DNA from: Vitis vinifera | Taxonomy: Eukaryota > Streptophyta > Magnoliopsida > Vitales > Vitaceae | Reading direction: 5' to 3' | Assembly (NCBI RefSeq): GCF_030704535.1 | Contig: NC_081820.1 | Coordinates: 20,587,001 to 20,651,000, forward strand | DNA: 64,000 nucleotides | Shown here: one piece after another, positions 48,401 through 61,325 of the stretch | How the letters are laid out: every line of letters begins with the position of its first letter | Numbering within the stretch: position 1 is the stretch's first letter | Position numbers and translations under genes: made by a program | The notes under the pieces: generated by a model | Seen by the model: the letters and a program-made list of their open reading frames with translations, nothing else | What the model was told of the DNA's origin: nothing | The model's database searches: none

Positions 48401-51400
48401 GGAAAGGTGCCGATTTTTCAGCAAAATATCTCTGATTTTGCTGTGGAAAATTGGTTAACAAATGTGGGACCTGAGATCTAATGTTTCCTTGTTAAATAAA
48501 AAAGCATCTAAAGGTTGAGAAACTTTACCAATCTCTACCTACAAGTTCTAATGGCCATTTTTGGAGTAAAAATACATCCAATAGCTAAAAAAAATAACAG
48601 CTACCTAAAGCTTTATGTTTTATTAGCTAATTTGGCCCAAATATATATAGGTCATTTCATTTAATTTGATTCCCATCTTAGCCGTCTTGTTCAATCAGAT
48701 CCAGATCTCTCATTTGACTCTCATCTTTGTGTCATTTAGCTTCCATTATTTTCATTTTCCTCTTCCACACTATTCTTTTTTCTTTTCCAAGTTTTTACGT
48801 AAATTTCCATCAGTATTAATATTTCTGTAATATCGAACTAGCAATATTTTTGTCAATATTGATATTTCATCATTGCCTACATTAGACGAAAAAACCAAAA
48901 GAGAAAAAAGAAAAAGGAGAAATGGAGAAATGAGGGATGAGAGATGAGTGGGATGAGGCGTTGGGTAAGCAGATAAAATAAGAGAGAAATGAGAGAGACG
49001 AGATGGCTCAAATGTGGGTTAGAGTTTTTTTTTGTGTTACATATATACAGTTGTAATGTTATAATTATAAGAGATTAAAAGGAAAAGTATAAAAGGCACC
49101 TATTTAGGATAGGTTGGGGCAAGGTGAGGAAATTAAATACCCATTTCTGACTGAACCCAAGTTGGGTTATAAAATTTTTTCCCATACCTGGCCCTACCCC
49201 ATTTATATTTTGGCCAAACTCAACCTATTAGGTGTGGGTGACCTAAAAAAATGAAATCCGTTGCCATCCCTATGTTAGGCCTTTCTCATTGGTGTTTATT
49301 AGATGCTGAGTGATGATTTGTATCGAAAGTGTTATATAAAGTAGGATTAGATTAATCATGCTTACCTAATCTGCTCTTGCAGCTTGAGAGGGCTTGGAAT
49401 TCTTTGGAATGGAATGAGAAACTAAGCCTAGTGATCTCTGTTATTCGTGGAATAACATCATCTGAACTGTCAACAAACGAGATGAAGGTTTTTCTTTTAC
49501 TGATACTATTTTTTTTTTTATCTTGATAGTTGATACATTAAAAGCTTTGCTCGACATTAATTTTCATGAAATGCTGCTGCTATTAGTTCATAGTATTTAT
49601 GTGATGTTGTAATTTATTAAAATATGTTTAACAAACTTCTGTACTTTGACATCTTTATGTATCCCAAAGCAGCCAACATGACATGTAATCTTCTCATTCT
49701 GCATATGGTTGTGTTTATTTCAGGTCCTGTGTCTATTAAAAAGTTTCAAAAGAATGTTTATCAGGTGGACAACATAATGAATCACAGCTAATACTGTAAT
49801 CTTTGTTGTTCAATTTACACCAAAAGAAAAGCAAAAAAAAAAAAATACAAACTGAAAAATGACATACCGATGAAGGAGATTCTATGTAATAATGGACCCT
49901 AATTATGTAAAATTCTTATTCCATAAATGAAAAAAATTGTTTCCTTAACAGGGAACACTATTCTGTCTAAAAAATCCCACTGGCAAGACATATAGTGCAC
50001 AAATACACTTGAATTTGTGTAATACTTTATAGGGTAGGTCATTGTGTCTATTAAAGAAGCAAATAGAGAGTTTAGTTTCATTTTCCTTTCTCAAAGTTGT
50101 GTTAGTTAATATGGCAGAAATTTTGATATCTCTCATCCAATTATGGGGATTGCTTTGTCATGCAAAAACTACATGTTTCATATCTATTATGTGTTTATTC
50201 ACAGATTATTGCTTCATTTATATTTCTACAATTGCAATCAACTCTAGAAGCATGTTCTGTGCATAATGTTACTTTTACAGCCAATGCCTTTGATAGATAT
50301 CATGGTTCAAACTTTTTTTTTATTTTTCATAAGTAATATCATGGTTCAAACTTGCACTATCAGTTGTTGACTTTGGAAGTCCTGAGAAAGATTGGTTGCA
50401 GCATCTGAGATTAGTGTTGGGCTATAGGCAATGTATGCTAGTTAAAAAGCTCAAACAATCTAAGAAGGATGGAAATTTTAGAAAAATAAATAACTAGATG
50501 GACCCAACAAATTAATAAAAATCATATACCCCATTTAACGTTACTTAAATACTGATAAAAGTACATGTACAGATTGGTTCATAATAGTAGTAAGAATTCA
50601 AAACTCTTCTATTTCAAGTTCTTTTTATTTTCTTTTAAATAATCAAGACTATCAATCAGAGTTCCAAAATCAATCATAATCAGTCCTATGATGATATAAA
50701 GTAGAATGGTAATTTTCATGGTAAGGATATGGTTGAAAGAGTTGTCCAAAGCTTGATGTGTCTGTGACTCAGTCAAATTGGAGTGGCATGACTAGCAATT
50801 TGTTTTGCTGACTTGTACATGATTCGATTGAACCGACTGATTCAATATTATTGAAACTGAAATTTTTTTACCATTTCTCAACCTTTTTATGGTGAGGATC
50901 ATTCTGAATATGACTCAACTGTGTTGTATCCGATTTGACTGATTCTTTGAACCTTGATGTGTATATTATGTACTGTAGAGGAGCGTAGTGAATGGTTATT
51001 AAGTTGTAAGCTGCAGTCCAACTAAAAGAGTTGGACCTTGAAATGAGATAGTAATTGAATGCTAATTGGTTGTTTGACATGATAATTTGAATTTAGGGAG
51101 TATAATAGCACCATAGCATGCATGGACAGTGAATTCTGAGCGCTTGGCACGTAGAATCAAAGTTTAACTATGAAATTGTCGTTTTTCGTGCTATTTGATT
51201 CCTTTCTCTTTTCAACAATTATATAATCCATTCATTGCACATATTTTCTTATTATGTTATTTCCTCTATTTTCCATATTCTCTTGCAGGAATTGAGTACA
51301 GACGACAGCACCTTTCAGCTCTATGATCAGTTAAGTGTGGCATATCCATCACTTCTGCAGCCTCTTATACATGAGCGTGACACGGTAACAGTCTCTTCCT

Positions 51401-51793
51401 ACCGGAAAAACACCTTCCTTATTGATACCTTTTCAGTTATATGTATATATTTATAAAAAAGATGTGTTCTTATGAAGCTATGGTCTCCAATCACTCAACT
51501 AATTGATGTGCTATTGTTATTTTCAGTATCTTGCATGGTCTTTGAAGCGGAGCAAAGCGGTGAATGGCGGTAAGAGAGTTGTGGGGGTCATCGGAAAGGG
51601 CCATATGAACGGAGTCATTTACGCTCTAGTATCAGATCAAGGGAACTTGCGGTTTCGGGACCTTGTGGGAAAGAGGTCATCTGGTGATGGTGCTAATGGC
51701 TGGGTTGATTCCCTTCTCAAGAACTTGGTTAGGGATACTGTAATTGGTATCCTGTTGTGGGCATTATTTGAACAGATAAAAACCGTGTTATAA
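45436..51793 (+). CDS. TraB domain-containing protein, seven exons, 377 aa
   Basis: Exons: 45436-45821, 47264-47379, 47454-47542, 47635-47709, 49383-49487, 51289-51384, 51527-51793; total 1134 bp, one open frame. The TraB/PrgY family domain shows GTTH (97-100), VVVELCRSR (121-129), TGFFGAIGRSINLGGQTALALR, HERD (285-288) and IGKGHMNG (311-318). The Ser/Thr/Lys-rich N-terminus (1-35) could be an organelle transit peptide. A hydrophobic segment near the C-terminus (DTVIGILLWALFEQI) is probably a membrane anchor. The biochemical role of plant TraB proteins of this type is poorly known. Intron 1 starts GCAAGT, a non-canonical GC donor; any GT nearby breaks the frame. Intron 4 holds a transposon. 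The start is the first ATG of a frame that runs unbroken into the domain. Confidence 0.93.
47808..49271. mobile_element. hAT-like non-autonomous element in TraB intron 4
   Basis: The left end AGGGATGTCAATGGGG and the right end, whose reverse complement reads AGGGATGGCAACGG, form inverted termini of a common plant hAT type. Subterminal CCCATCC/GGGGC and CCAAACTTGGGT-like words are paired at both ends. I find no clean 8-bp duplication (ACCATATG and ATGTTAGG), so ends may have decayed. It makes up most of the 1673-bp intron, with no effect on the flanking exons. Confidence 0.6.
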
Positions 51794-54078
51794 GGTATAA
51801 GATTCCTGATTTGGATGAAAAATTGAAGGACTCTCCATTGTTGATGTTGGTTTATTCTTTTAACAATCCCTTTTTTCTTATACCTAAATTTGAAGAAATG
51901 AAATAGAAAAACACATTGAATCCAGAGTTTTAACTGTTTATAGTCAGCATGTTTGTTAGTCCATGGTGAAGATGGAACCCTGAGAGAAGCCCTCTTAATT
52001 TCAATGTTTGTAATCCTTTTCCTTCTAATTGTCTTCTATCTTTTCTTCTTCCAACATGAGTGTTCTTAGAAAAGAAAAATGAGGCCATTGATGAATGAAT
52101 AGGTAGGACACCTTTGATTGAACTACTCATTTTAGGGGTGGATTTTGAACCAAATGCATGCTTCTTGTTTCTTTTCCCCCAATTTTAACAACTTTCTCAA
52201 TTAGTATCGTTAAACCGAATCTTAACTCAACATTTAAGTTACTAATAGTGTATACTCCCCTTACATTTTTCTACTAATTGTGTTATATATTCCTCCACAT
52301 TATTATAAAAAAAAAAAAAAAAAGTGGAGGGGGAGGGAAGAAAAGAAATAATGACTCCAAATTGAGCTTGTTTAAACCCAAAATGTAGGTTGGGTCAATA
52401 TGAGTTTGGGCCGAGCCTAAACTTGGCCCAACATGGCCCAAAGGAGCCCAACTTTATGTGCAGCCAAAATAAAAAAACTTTGTTTTTGAATTTTTAAAAT
52501 TTTTTTATTTGGGGATAATCATTAAAAAAGTGAAAGTCAGAAACAGCCAAAAGAGCGGTTGGTGGGGTCACATGGGCCCAAAAAACTGATGTCCTAATGG
52601 GGCCCACACATTTCTTCAACATAAATCCGTGGAGATTTTGTGAGACAAAAATTTATGAGTCAGGAGAGCCAGATGTTGGGTCAAGCAACAAGGCCCAAAA
52701 TGAGATGCCAAGATTCGTGGCGTGAGCTATAAATCCAAAATGGGCCTTGTCTTTTTCAGAGGTCAACTAGTGAGACCAATTTCAACCCAAAAGCGGAGGG
52801 TTTACTTTGATCATAAATGTACAAAATCCATTTGGATTTTCGTTTTAGTGGTTTCGGTCCTGTTGGAGAAAACCGTTGGCCCAAAAGGGAAATGGCCCAA
52901 ATCCTCCTCATTAATGGCAGTTGTCTTTCTATATCTAAGGATAAACCCACATTCATTTCCTTCCCTTTTCACTAAATGTGGAAAAAGCCCACCATTCCCC
53001 CATCCGGTTTCACTTGGATTTTCTACTCTTTCCACTCACTAAACTCTGCTGCATTAACTCCATAATGAACTTGTTGGAAATGGATTTTTTTTTAAAAATT
53101 AATTTGCATGGATTTTCTCAAGGCAATGTATTTATTGGATTTTGTTTTTGTGGAAACCCATTAATTGTATTTTTTTTATAAAAAAAAATGATTTTTTGAA
53201 ATGAAAATGTTCCGGCATTTATTGATTAGTAAAAAATAAAAATAAAAACTAATAGTAAAATATTTAGAATTTATGATTTGGAATGAAATTCATGTCATTG
53301 CTTAGTATAACACATAATGCAATATAGTAAATTTGTTAAATGTGTTTTTGCTAAGAAATCAAAATTTTATTTTTATTTTAAAATTAATACAATATTTACA
53401 TTCTAAAATTGAAAATGCACGATGCCAATAGTATACAGTTTTATCTATTTAGATGCAAATATAGTAGTGGAATTAATGATTGTTTTCAAATGAAGAATTG
53501 CAATTAAAAGCCTCACAATTTTCAATTTTGTTATTTCAATAAAAATAATTGTATCATTCGATTGATAACAAGTTCAAATGAGTTGCCAAAACAATTACTC
53601 AATTTACAAAATAAAAGCAATTAAGATTTATTTAATTTTTAAATATTTAAATAATTAACAAGTTGGAAAAACTTTATTTTAGTTGACAAATATAATGACT
53701 CTTAAATTAAAAACAAAAGACATAGAAATGACATTAAATTAGATGAGAAAGAGGATCTCAAAAAATCTAGTCTGAAAAGAACTCAATGGATAGCCTCCTA
53801 TTTTTCCTTGTATAATTGCTTTAAATAGAGAATTTTTTTTTTTTGAAGATTTTTCTGATTAATTGGTTTGAAATTCCTGTGGGCAAATAAAAACCCGGTA
53901 TCTACTGATAGATTTGTAACCTATTTTTGGGGTGTAGAAAAAATTCAGTAAATGTCAATCTCTCCCTCTCCATTGTCTTTCTATAAAGCAGGGTTTTTGC
54001 ATCATTTTACACTTGACACTTATAATTCAACCTCCACCTCATTGTGATTCCATTTGCAGTGAAAACTATTTTTTGTAC
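51794..54078. other. Intergenic: TraB 3' region and response regulator promoter
   Basis: A 3' UTR of the TraB gene is followed by AT-rich DNA. 52360-52700 contains many GGCCCA/TGGGCC words, which occur both in plant promoters and in hAT subtermini. The short open frames at 52722-53042 have no recognised similarity. 53200-53950 is plain AT-rich promoter DNA. Confidence 0.5.
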
Positions 54079-57000
54079 ATGGACAATGAGATAAATAGCC
54101 CAAACCAGCAGTCTCACAAGACCATAACCTCTGCTGCTGGCGTAAATGTTATGGTTGTAGATGATGATGTTATATGTCTCTCAATAGTTGCAGGAATTCT
54201 TAGAACACGGAGATATCAAGGTATCAAAGGGAGATTTTATGCTTGTTTCTGTTTGGATCATCTTCTACAATGTCTCTTTTAGTTAGTGATTCAACAAGGC
54301 TTTGCATGCATGGTTGTTTTTCCTCAAACTCATTTTTAAAGATCTCCTCTCTTTTTCACCCCTTTTAGTGCAAGATGAAGAAATGGTAACTCATCCTAAA
54401 ACTATCGATTTAAAAAATTCTCTCTCTCTCTCTCTCTCTCTCTTTCTAGTCATTTTTTCCGATCCCAGGTTTATTTTATCATATATTTTCATTGTTTTTC
54501 CATGTATCCTCTCAAGCTTATCAGTATGTGTAAAATTATGTGATTTTACACATTTTTTTCAACTATGATACTAAGAGAATCACTAGTTCAGCTATCAAAT
54601 GCTCCATGAAGTGTTTCATACATATTAGCATTTTGATAATCCTTTTTTTTTTTTTTTTCATTTTGTTGAATTTTATGTTTTTACAATTTTTGTTAAGATC
54701 ATATGTAAGGATATATAATGGGGGGGCATGCATCTACAAGAAATTGAATATCTTCCTCATCTTTGTCAAGGAATGGTTTGTATGATCATTCGCATTATGA
54801 TTATCTAATACCTATATTTTTTTTCTTCACTTGATCTTATATAGAACTTTTCAATTATTTAGTTATGGAAATTCTACTAGTGTAAGGCTTTTATTCTCTA
54901 ATTAGAAGTTTTTAGTTCCTTTGTTCATCATTTTTTTTTTAACTAATTCAAAGTAAATTTCATTGTCCATTTCAGTTGTGACTGTTAAAAACCCCCTAGA
55001 CGCTTTGGCTACACTTCGATCGGGGAGTGATTTCTTCCACCTTGTAGTAACGGATGTGCACATGCCTGAGTTGGATGGATTTGAATTTCAAAAGAAAGTC
55101 CAGGAAGAATTCCAGCTCCCTGTAGTCAGTGAGTATTGCTTTGAGCTAGAAATCTCTTTCCTTTATTATTCATAATTACCTTATTTGTTCACATTTCAGG
55201 AGAAGGTTTCCTTAAAGAATCAGACAAAGTTTTCTCATATTTTTTGTCCAACATAAAGAGAAATACATGTATGACTGACATAGTTTCTTCCTTTTCTATA
55301 TATATATATATATATATACTTTTAATCTCATTGCTATCAACTCACTATTTCATAGAAAGAAAAAAAAAAAAGTTTATATTTTCAAAGATTAATTTTAGAG
55401 GAAAAGGGTGATGAAAAAGGACAGTTTCCCTCATTTGTGAAATTCATCTATTTCTTTCTCTACCATTTGCTTAATTATATGTCTTTCACTGATGCAGTGA
55501 TGTCTGCTGATGACAAAGAAAGTTCCATGTTGAAGGGTTTAGAGGCTGGAGCTGCATTTTACATTGTGAAGCCTGTGAACTATGATGACCTTAAGAACAT
55601 ATGGCAATATGCTGTTGGTCCAAGGAAAGATAATTCTGTTGACATGCAGGATGTTGGACCTGCTCCAGAGGAGGAATCGCCAGTTGAGAAAACACCTGAT
55701 GATCCTGTCGATATAGAGTCTGTATCATCAGTAAATGAAGTGAACCAGAGTAAGAGAGATCCCAAGAAAAAGGCCTCCAAAAGGGTTATTGAAGACAGTG
55801 GAAAAGAGAACAGTGATGCTGTTTCACCCAAAAGGACAAAGGTCGTATGGACAAGTGCGCTTCATACCCGATTCTTGGAAGCTGTAAGAAAAATAGGCCT
55901 TGAAAGTAAGATATCTCTTACTGATTTATGCATTTTTTTTCACCCTAGCAAGGATTGGAATAGTACTTACTTAAGATATGTCTAATGGTTATATTTTCTC
56001 TTATATATACCATGCAGGGGCTGTTCCCAAGAGGATTCTTGAGCTCATGAACATGCCAGGATTAACTAGGGAAAATGTGGCTAGCCATCTTCAGGTTTGC
56101 TTCTGGCATACTATATATGGATAATTGTGATTTACATGTCATAATTTATGTAAAACTCCATGAAAACTTTGCATTTTATGTGTTAGGGTTTGATGAACAC
56201 AAGAGCCAGCTTTCCCTGTATTATAGAATAATATTCTAGGCATGCAAAACCACCAAATCGTCGAAGAAACAATAAAACAGCTTTTATAAATGCAGATAAC
56301 CGAAAAAAGTTCAAGAATTTTAAGCTAGGGACTTTCTATCCTCTGTAGAATGAATATTTGTTAAAACACCTTATCAGTTAATTTTATCCATTTCCATTTA
56401 TAAATCTGCCGTCTTCTAAAATTTTTTATCGCTGCCTATGCACTTTGTCGTCTTCAAATTTATATCTTGTTTGTGTGCATTTGTCGTCTTTTAACGCCAT
56501 TAATATGCATTTTATTATTATAAATTACTTAGTTATCGAGCTAAGAATTTCGTCGTTAATTAACATGATCATGTTAACAGTACTTGCATTGTATCTAGAG
56601 ATTTTTGTGATGATTATTCATATCTTCTTCTTTATATGCCTCTTCATTCATGATAATGATGTTATATGAAGTTGGCTAACAAAATGTGAAGTTTTGAATA
56701 TATGGCTTCCAAAAAGAGAAAAATATTGAAATAGAATTTTCAATGTTTTGATATAGAAACAAGAAAGCATTCTACACTTTCTAGGTTGGAATTTTATTGC
56801 TTGAAGAACCCTGTTTGTGTATGTACAAAGGTTTTCTTGTTCAATCCTTGAGATGCCTTCCAACCAGTTCTCCTTAAAAGATCAATGTGTTGCTTTTGCA
56901 GAAGTACAGAATCTTTCTGCGACGCGTAGCTGAAGCAAGCAACTCTACTGGGAGTAGCACAGGAAAGCGCATCGCGGAAAGAACTCTAAGATCGAGCTTT

Positions 57001-59171
57001 GCCACCGGACACCCATCACTGTTGATTAGTGCTCTCCAGCAAGGGTTCCCACAGCTTCTGAACCAGCAACTAGTAGGATCATTGCTGCAACCAGGATTCC
57101 CAGGAAATATCCAGATTAATGATCCCACCCTTAGAGGAGCAATTTTCCCTAATCAGCAAGCTTCAAGCAGTAACCCTAGACCTCAACTTGGACATGGACA
57201 GGGACATTCAATGAACAATCAAGCTTATTTGCAGCAACAACCTTTTGGCAACACTAATGCTCTCCCCGAAGCCAATGGTGGAGTTATGAATGGTGCAAAT
57301 CCAATGCAAATGAACCAACAGCAAACTCAAGCAAGATCAGAACTTGTTCCAAATGCCATGTCTAACAACAACTTCACCGTCTTTGAGGGTTCTGGAAACA
57401 TTCATGGGGTACAAAACATGGAATCTTTCAACAATTCACATCTGCCCCCAAATTTTGACTGCAACAACAATATTGCTGGCTCAGGCCCAATGGGATTGTC
57501 AAATGGTTTTAATGGCAACTATGGCTCAATCGCTGGGAACATTAACGGAAATCTTGCATTGTCGGAGAGTGTGAATTCTGGTTATTATGCTCAAGGAGCA
57601 TATTCTTCTGTAGGGTTAAGGAGCACGAACCAACCTCCAACAAGGTTCTCTAATATAACCCAACAGAACAATAATCCAATGCTGCTGCCTTCACTGTCAC
57701 TGCTGCAACAGAATGATCTTGGGAATGGAGGAGGAGACAATAGCTATTTGCTTGATCATCTGATGAATACTACTGCTCCCATGGAGAGCGTTTCTCCCCT
57801 TCAATTTGCCGAAAGTGAACTCGATGAACTTTTCCAAGGTCATCTCAACAATCTACATAATAATGAGGTACTGAGACTAGTTGCTTTTTTGGTTGCATAA
57901 GACATGTTTGCTTTATTTCCAATTTGATTCTCTTTCACACATAAAATAATGCTTGATTTGTTAGTTATAAATATCGGTTGGTTTCCTGCTTTTATGCCAT
58001 TGGTCTTGATATGTGAAGCAACAAGTTGGGGAAGAAGTTCAGAGCCATGACTATTCTATCAACCTGAATCCTGTGGAAAATAACCCTCCTGAGAACCAAC
58101 CGTCCTCCAACCAGGCATGTCAAATGCTTACTTCACCGACTCTATTTATAAATTACTTCGCATTTCATATCTCTACTATTTTGTTTTTCTCGTAGCTTGT
58201 AGGTTGTCTAGATTTTATCAAACCTAAGTAACTAAATTAAATTGAAAATAAATTATCAATGCCGTAGTGATAATTAAAAAATGTAGGTTCCATTCTTAAG
58301 TTTCTCAATTTGTTCCTGTGTCAATATTTTAAACCTCATTTAGATATATTTTTCTCCATTGTTGTGGGCTTTCTTATATTTTATTTGTCAATTCTTATGA
58401 ATTGCCCCAAACAACTATACAATTCCAAATTGTTCCAAAAATTCTCCTATTTGTGGCTATGCAGATAGAATCTGGTGTAGAGATAATGGGCTATGTCGGC
58501 AATGGTATTGATCAGTTGGATGACTATTTTCTGAGCTTTGAACCACAAAACCCCAATCAGGCAAGTCAAGTGTTTTCTTAAATCTTTATTCCCTTTATCG
58601 GTAGATGATGTTCCACTGTTTCATTTGCCACATTTCCCCCCCCTTAAATCTTAAGGATACTGAATGTACATTCCCAAGCCCTTTAGCTCATACAAAAATT
58701 GAATTGGCCACTGGGAAGCCATTTTTCCCTGGGAATTCTGTCTGGATTGCAGAAAGAATAAGGGAAGGAAAAAAGGAAAATGGCTGACCATTACTGAAAG
58801 ATGGATTCCTTCCTCAATCTATTTCAGCATTTCTTTTCACTTTCCTCGTTCTTTTCATGATCAAATGGAGCCTAACCCTTAAATTCCTTTTTAATTTGAC
58901 TGAAAACCATCTGTTCTGATGTGCAGCAACAAGGAGGTGGAGACTTCCAGGAAACTGGACCCTACCATGGCTATCCAAATGTGAATCCAGCCTGGAACCA
59001 GGCAAGCCATAATTTTAAGCTTGATCATGCTTTTGGAGTAGAACAAATAGTATGGTGATTCCATTTCAGAAATTTTGTCTTTGAAACTTTCCTCAGACTT
59101 TGGTCCTGATTTTTTTGCAGGGTATAAACAATGACATCGTGGATTCCATGTTTGGTCGTGGCATGTACTAA
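54079..59171 (+). CDS. Type-B response regulator (ARR-B), nine exons, 687 aa
   Basis: Exons: 54079-54220, 54976-55128, 55498-55905, 56018-56094, 56902-57867, 58019-58114, 58465-58560, 58927-59001, 59121-59171; total 2064 bp, one frame. The receiver (about 23-138) has the acidic triplet DDD (28-30), phospho-acceptor Asp74 in VTDVHMP, Ser101 in MMSADD and Lys123 in IVKPVN, so it should accept phosphate. A Lys/Arg-rich patch (184-194) may be the nuclear signal. The GARP/Myb-like DNA-binding domain (about 210-268) has [25 protein letters not shown] and NVASHLQKYR. The rest is Asn/Gln-rich, as in type-B activation domains. Such proteins act in the nucleus at the end of cytokinin phosphorelay. The ATG at 54079 is the first in frame. 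Introns 1-5 start GT; introns 6-8 start GC. Confidence 0.95.
54420..54443. repeat. (CT)n microsatellite in response regulator intron 1
   Basis: About 12 CT repeats in intron 1. Confidence 0.92.
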
Positions 59172-60507
59172 GGAGAGGAGACAACTTTCCAAGGGTCTAA
59201 ATCCAGCTATCAATATACTTCTACATCTATGCATTTTAGTCATTTTCAGTTACTTAGAACTTCGGACCTAGTTTTGGAAGTTCTTTCGGGTTTGGGTCTT
59301 AATTTGGAGATGCTTTGTGTTAATTTGAACTTCTATTAGTACTTCTTGTGGTTTGTAACAGGTACTATTTGTACCAGCTGTTTTTAAATATGGTCTGCTG
59401 GGACAGCTTGTTTAGTTACATTGTATATAGTAATGCTGAGACTTCTTGCAGCCGCAGAAGTATGCTTTTGTTTTATGAATATATGTGTTTTTGAATCTTC
59501 AACCCAATCTGTGCTGTTCCAGTTGCTCGATCTGAAGCTGGGATTCTAAAATCTTGGAACCAGGATCAATGATTTATAACGTTATGCAGTTAGTCTGGTC
59601 TGTATCTATGATATATTGATGAGTCAGGTCTGGCATGGACACATATTTCATTGACTCTGCTGGTATCCTGATCAGGAAATTAAGTTTAATATTGTATGTA
59701 TATAAACCCTAGTAGTATGGATTCACTAGTCACTATGCATTCTATCTTTTCTAATATTCACACTATATTTGCAAGAGATTGTAGGTGTAAAGTGGAGGGA
59801 AGTTCTTTTCTTTTCATTTGACAAAGATATAGACAGGGACTGTTGTACTTCAAAGGTAATTAATCAATATGATATGATATTCTATGTAACAAAATTGGGG
59901 GACTGGGGTTTGCTTTCCATTCATTAGAATCTTTTCACTATTATGGATATCTAATAGCAGAATAGCATGTTAGTATTTAATATTGTAGGTTTTGTTTTTG
60001 CTACTACGTGCCATTTTTTCCCCATGACTACTAATTTTTGGTGATGTGTAGGAATAATTCATCATCTACAAAGCTATCAAAAATCACTGGCTTGAGTCTT
60101 TTTTGTGCTTAGGGCACAAAATGTGTCTTTTTAAGGTCACCATTCTTCTTAATTTACTGAACCCTATGATTCACCTATGGCATTTTAGAATTCCGTGTGT
60201 TAAGTGATGGTTATCTAGACTTGAACATTCATTGAAAGAATTAAAAAATTGCAGAAAGTAATTCATCGCTACTTCTAATGCAAAATGAATAAAGTAATTC
60301 TAAGAGTTCATAAGTTTATTAGCTCAATAGAATTAGAAAAATACCAATTTCCATGAATGATTTAAGGGTTTTGCAAGGAGACAGTTCATCGAATTTGTGT
60401 TTATGTATTTATGCAGCCCATTTGGTTTCCTTGTGATTTGATAATCTCCTACTATTAGAGACATAGAAATCATTCCTTTGGAAGTACCCAAGTAAATTGG
60501 TTACTAA
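59172..60507. other. 3' UTR and downstream flank of the response regulator
   Basis: The first few hundred bases are T-rich and exon-like, in keeping with a 3' UTR. After that there is no coding sequence. Confidence 0.5.
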
Positions 60508-60834
60508 GGTTATGTTTGGTTTCTAGAAAATACTAAAAAAAGAAAAAAAAAATGTAAAGGAAAATGATTTTTTAATGTTTGGTTGTCCTATGAAAAAATA
60601 AAAATAAAATCAAATATAATTAAAACTAATTAAAAAATTATGTATTTTTAAATTATTTAATTTTTATATTGATGATTTAAAATAAATAAAATGAGTTTGA
60701 AGTATTAAAAAAATAATTTATCAACTTTTAATATATTTTTTTATTTTTCTTCATTTTTTCTTTTCTTATATTTTTCATTTGTATTTTCTTTCCCTTACAT
60801 TTTCCTTCAAATTTTATGGGAACCAAACATAGCC
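60508..60834. mobile_element. Tourist-like (PIF/Harbinger) MITE, 327 bp
   Basis: Terminal inverted repeats GGTTATGTTTGGTTTC on the left and, reverse-complemented, GGCTATGTTTGGTTCCC on the right. A TAA duplication flanks it (60505-60507 and 60835-60837). The AT-rich interior has no coding capacity. End sequence and 3-bp duplication fit the Tourist type. Confidence 0.8.
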
Positions 60835-60855
60835 TAAAAAAAATGTCTTTCTAGG

Positions 60856-60860
<5 letters not shown>

Positions 60861-60895
<35 letters not shown>
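60861..60895. repeat. (AT)n microsatellite
   Basis: About 17 AT repeats, 25 bp beyond the MITE end. Confidence 0.95.
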
Positions 60896-60899
<4 letters not shown>

Positions 60900-61325
60900 G
60901 TCTTTGTCCTCATATTTGATTTCTTTGTTGAACTTTGTCGTATTTTCAGGCAACTTATACTAAAACAATTGAATGTCTCTTTCACAACAATAATTTGTTT
61001 TTTTTTTGTTAGTGATTGTGGCATTTGTTGGATTAGATATGGCATACAAAAATTTGGTAATATGAATTAACCTTTGTTTTGGCAAGTCACTTGATCATGT
61101 TCAGTAGTACTCATGAATGTTGTATTGAGATTGAAGGGTATGTGACAAAAATTTAAATTTTGTTTTTGTAGGCTGAAGTTTCTTTTTAATACATAAATTT
61201 TTAATTACATTTTCTTTAATTACATATGCTCATTGTCATTCTCTTGTTTATCGGTAAACCTATCTTTTATTTTAAGATACATATATAGTTGTGGCAACCC
61301 ATATTTATCTCTTGACATTATCACT

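Noticed and set aside
57868..57900. In-frame read-through of response regulator exon 5 to a stop at 57898
   Set aside because: The GTACTG donor at 57868 and the in-frame exons 6-9 give a longer, compositionally consistent C-terminus. The short form could exist only as an intron-retention product.
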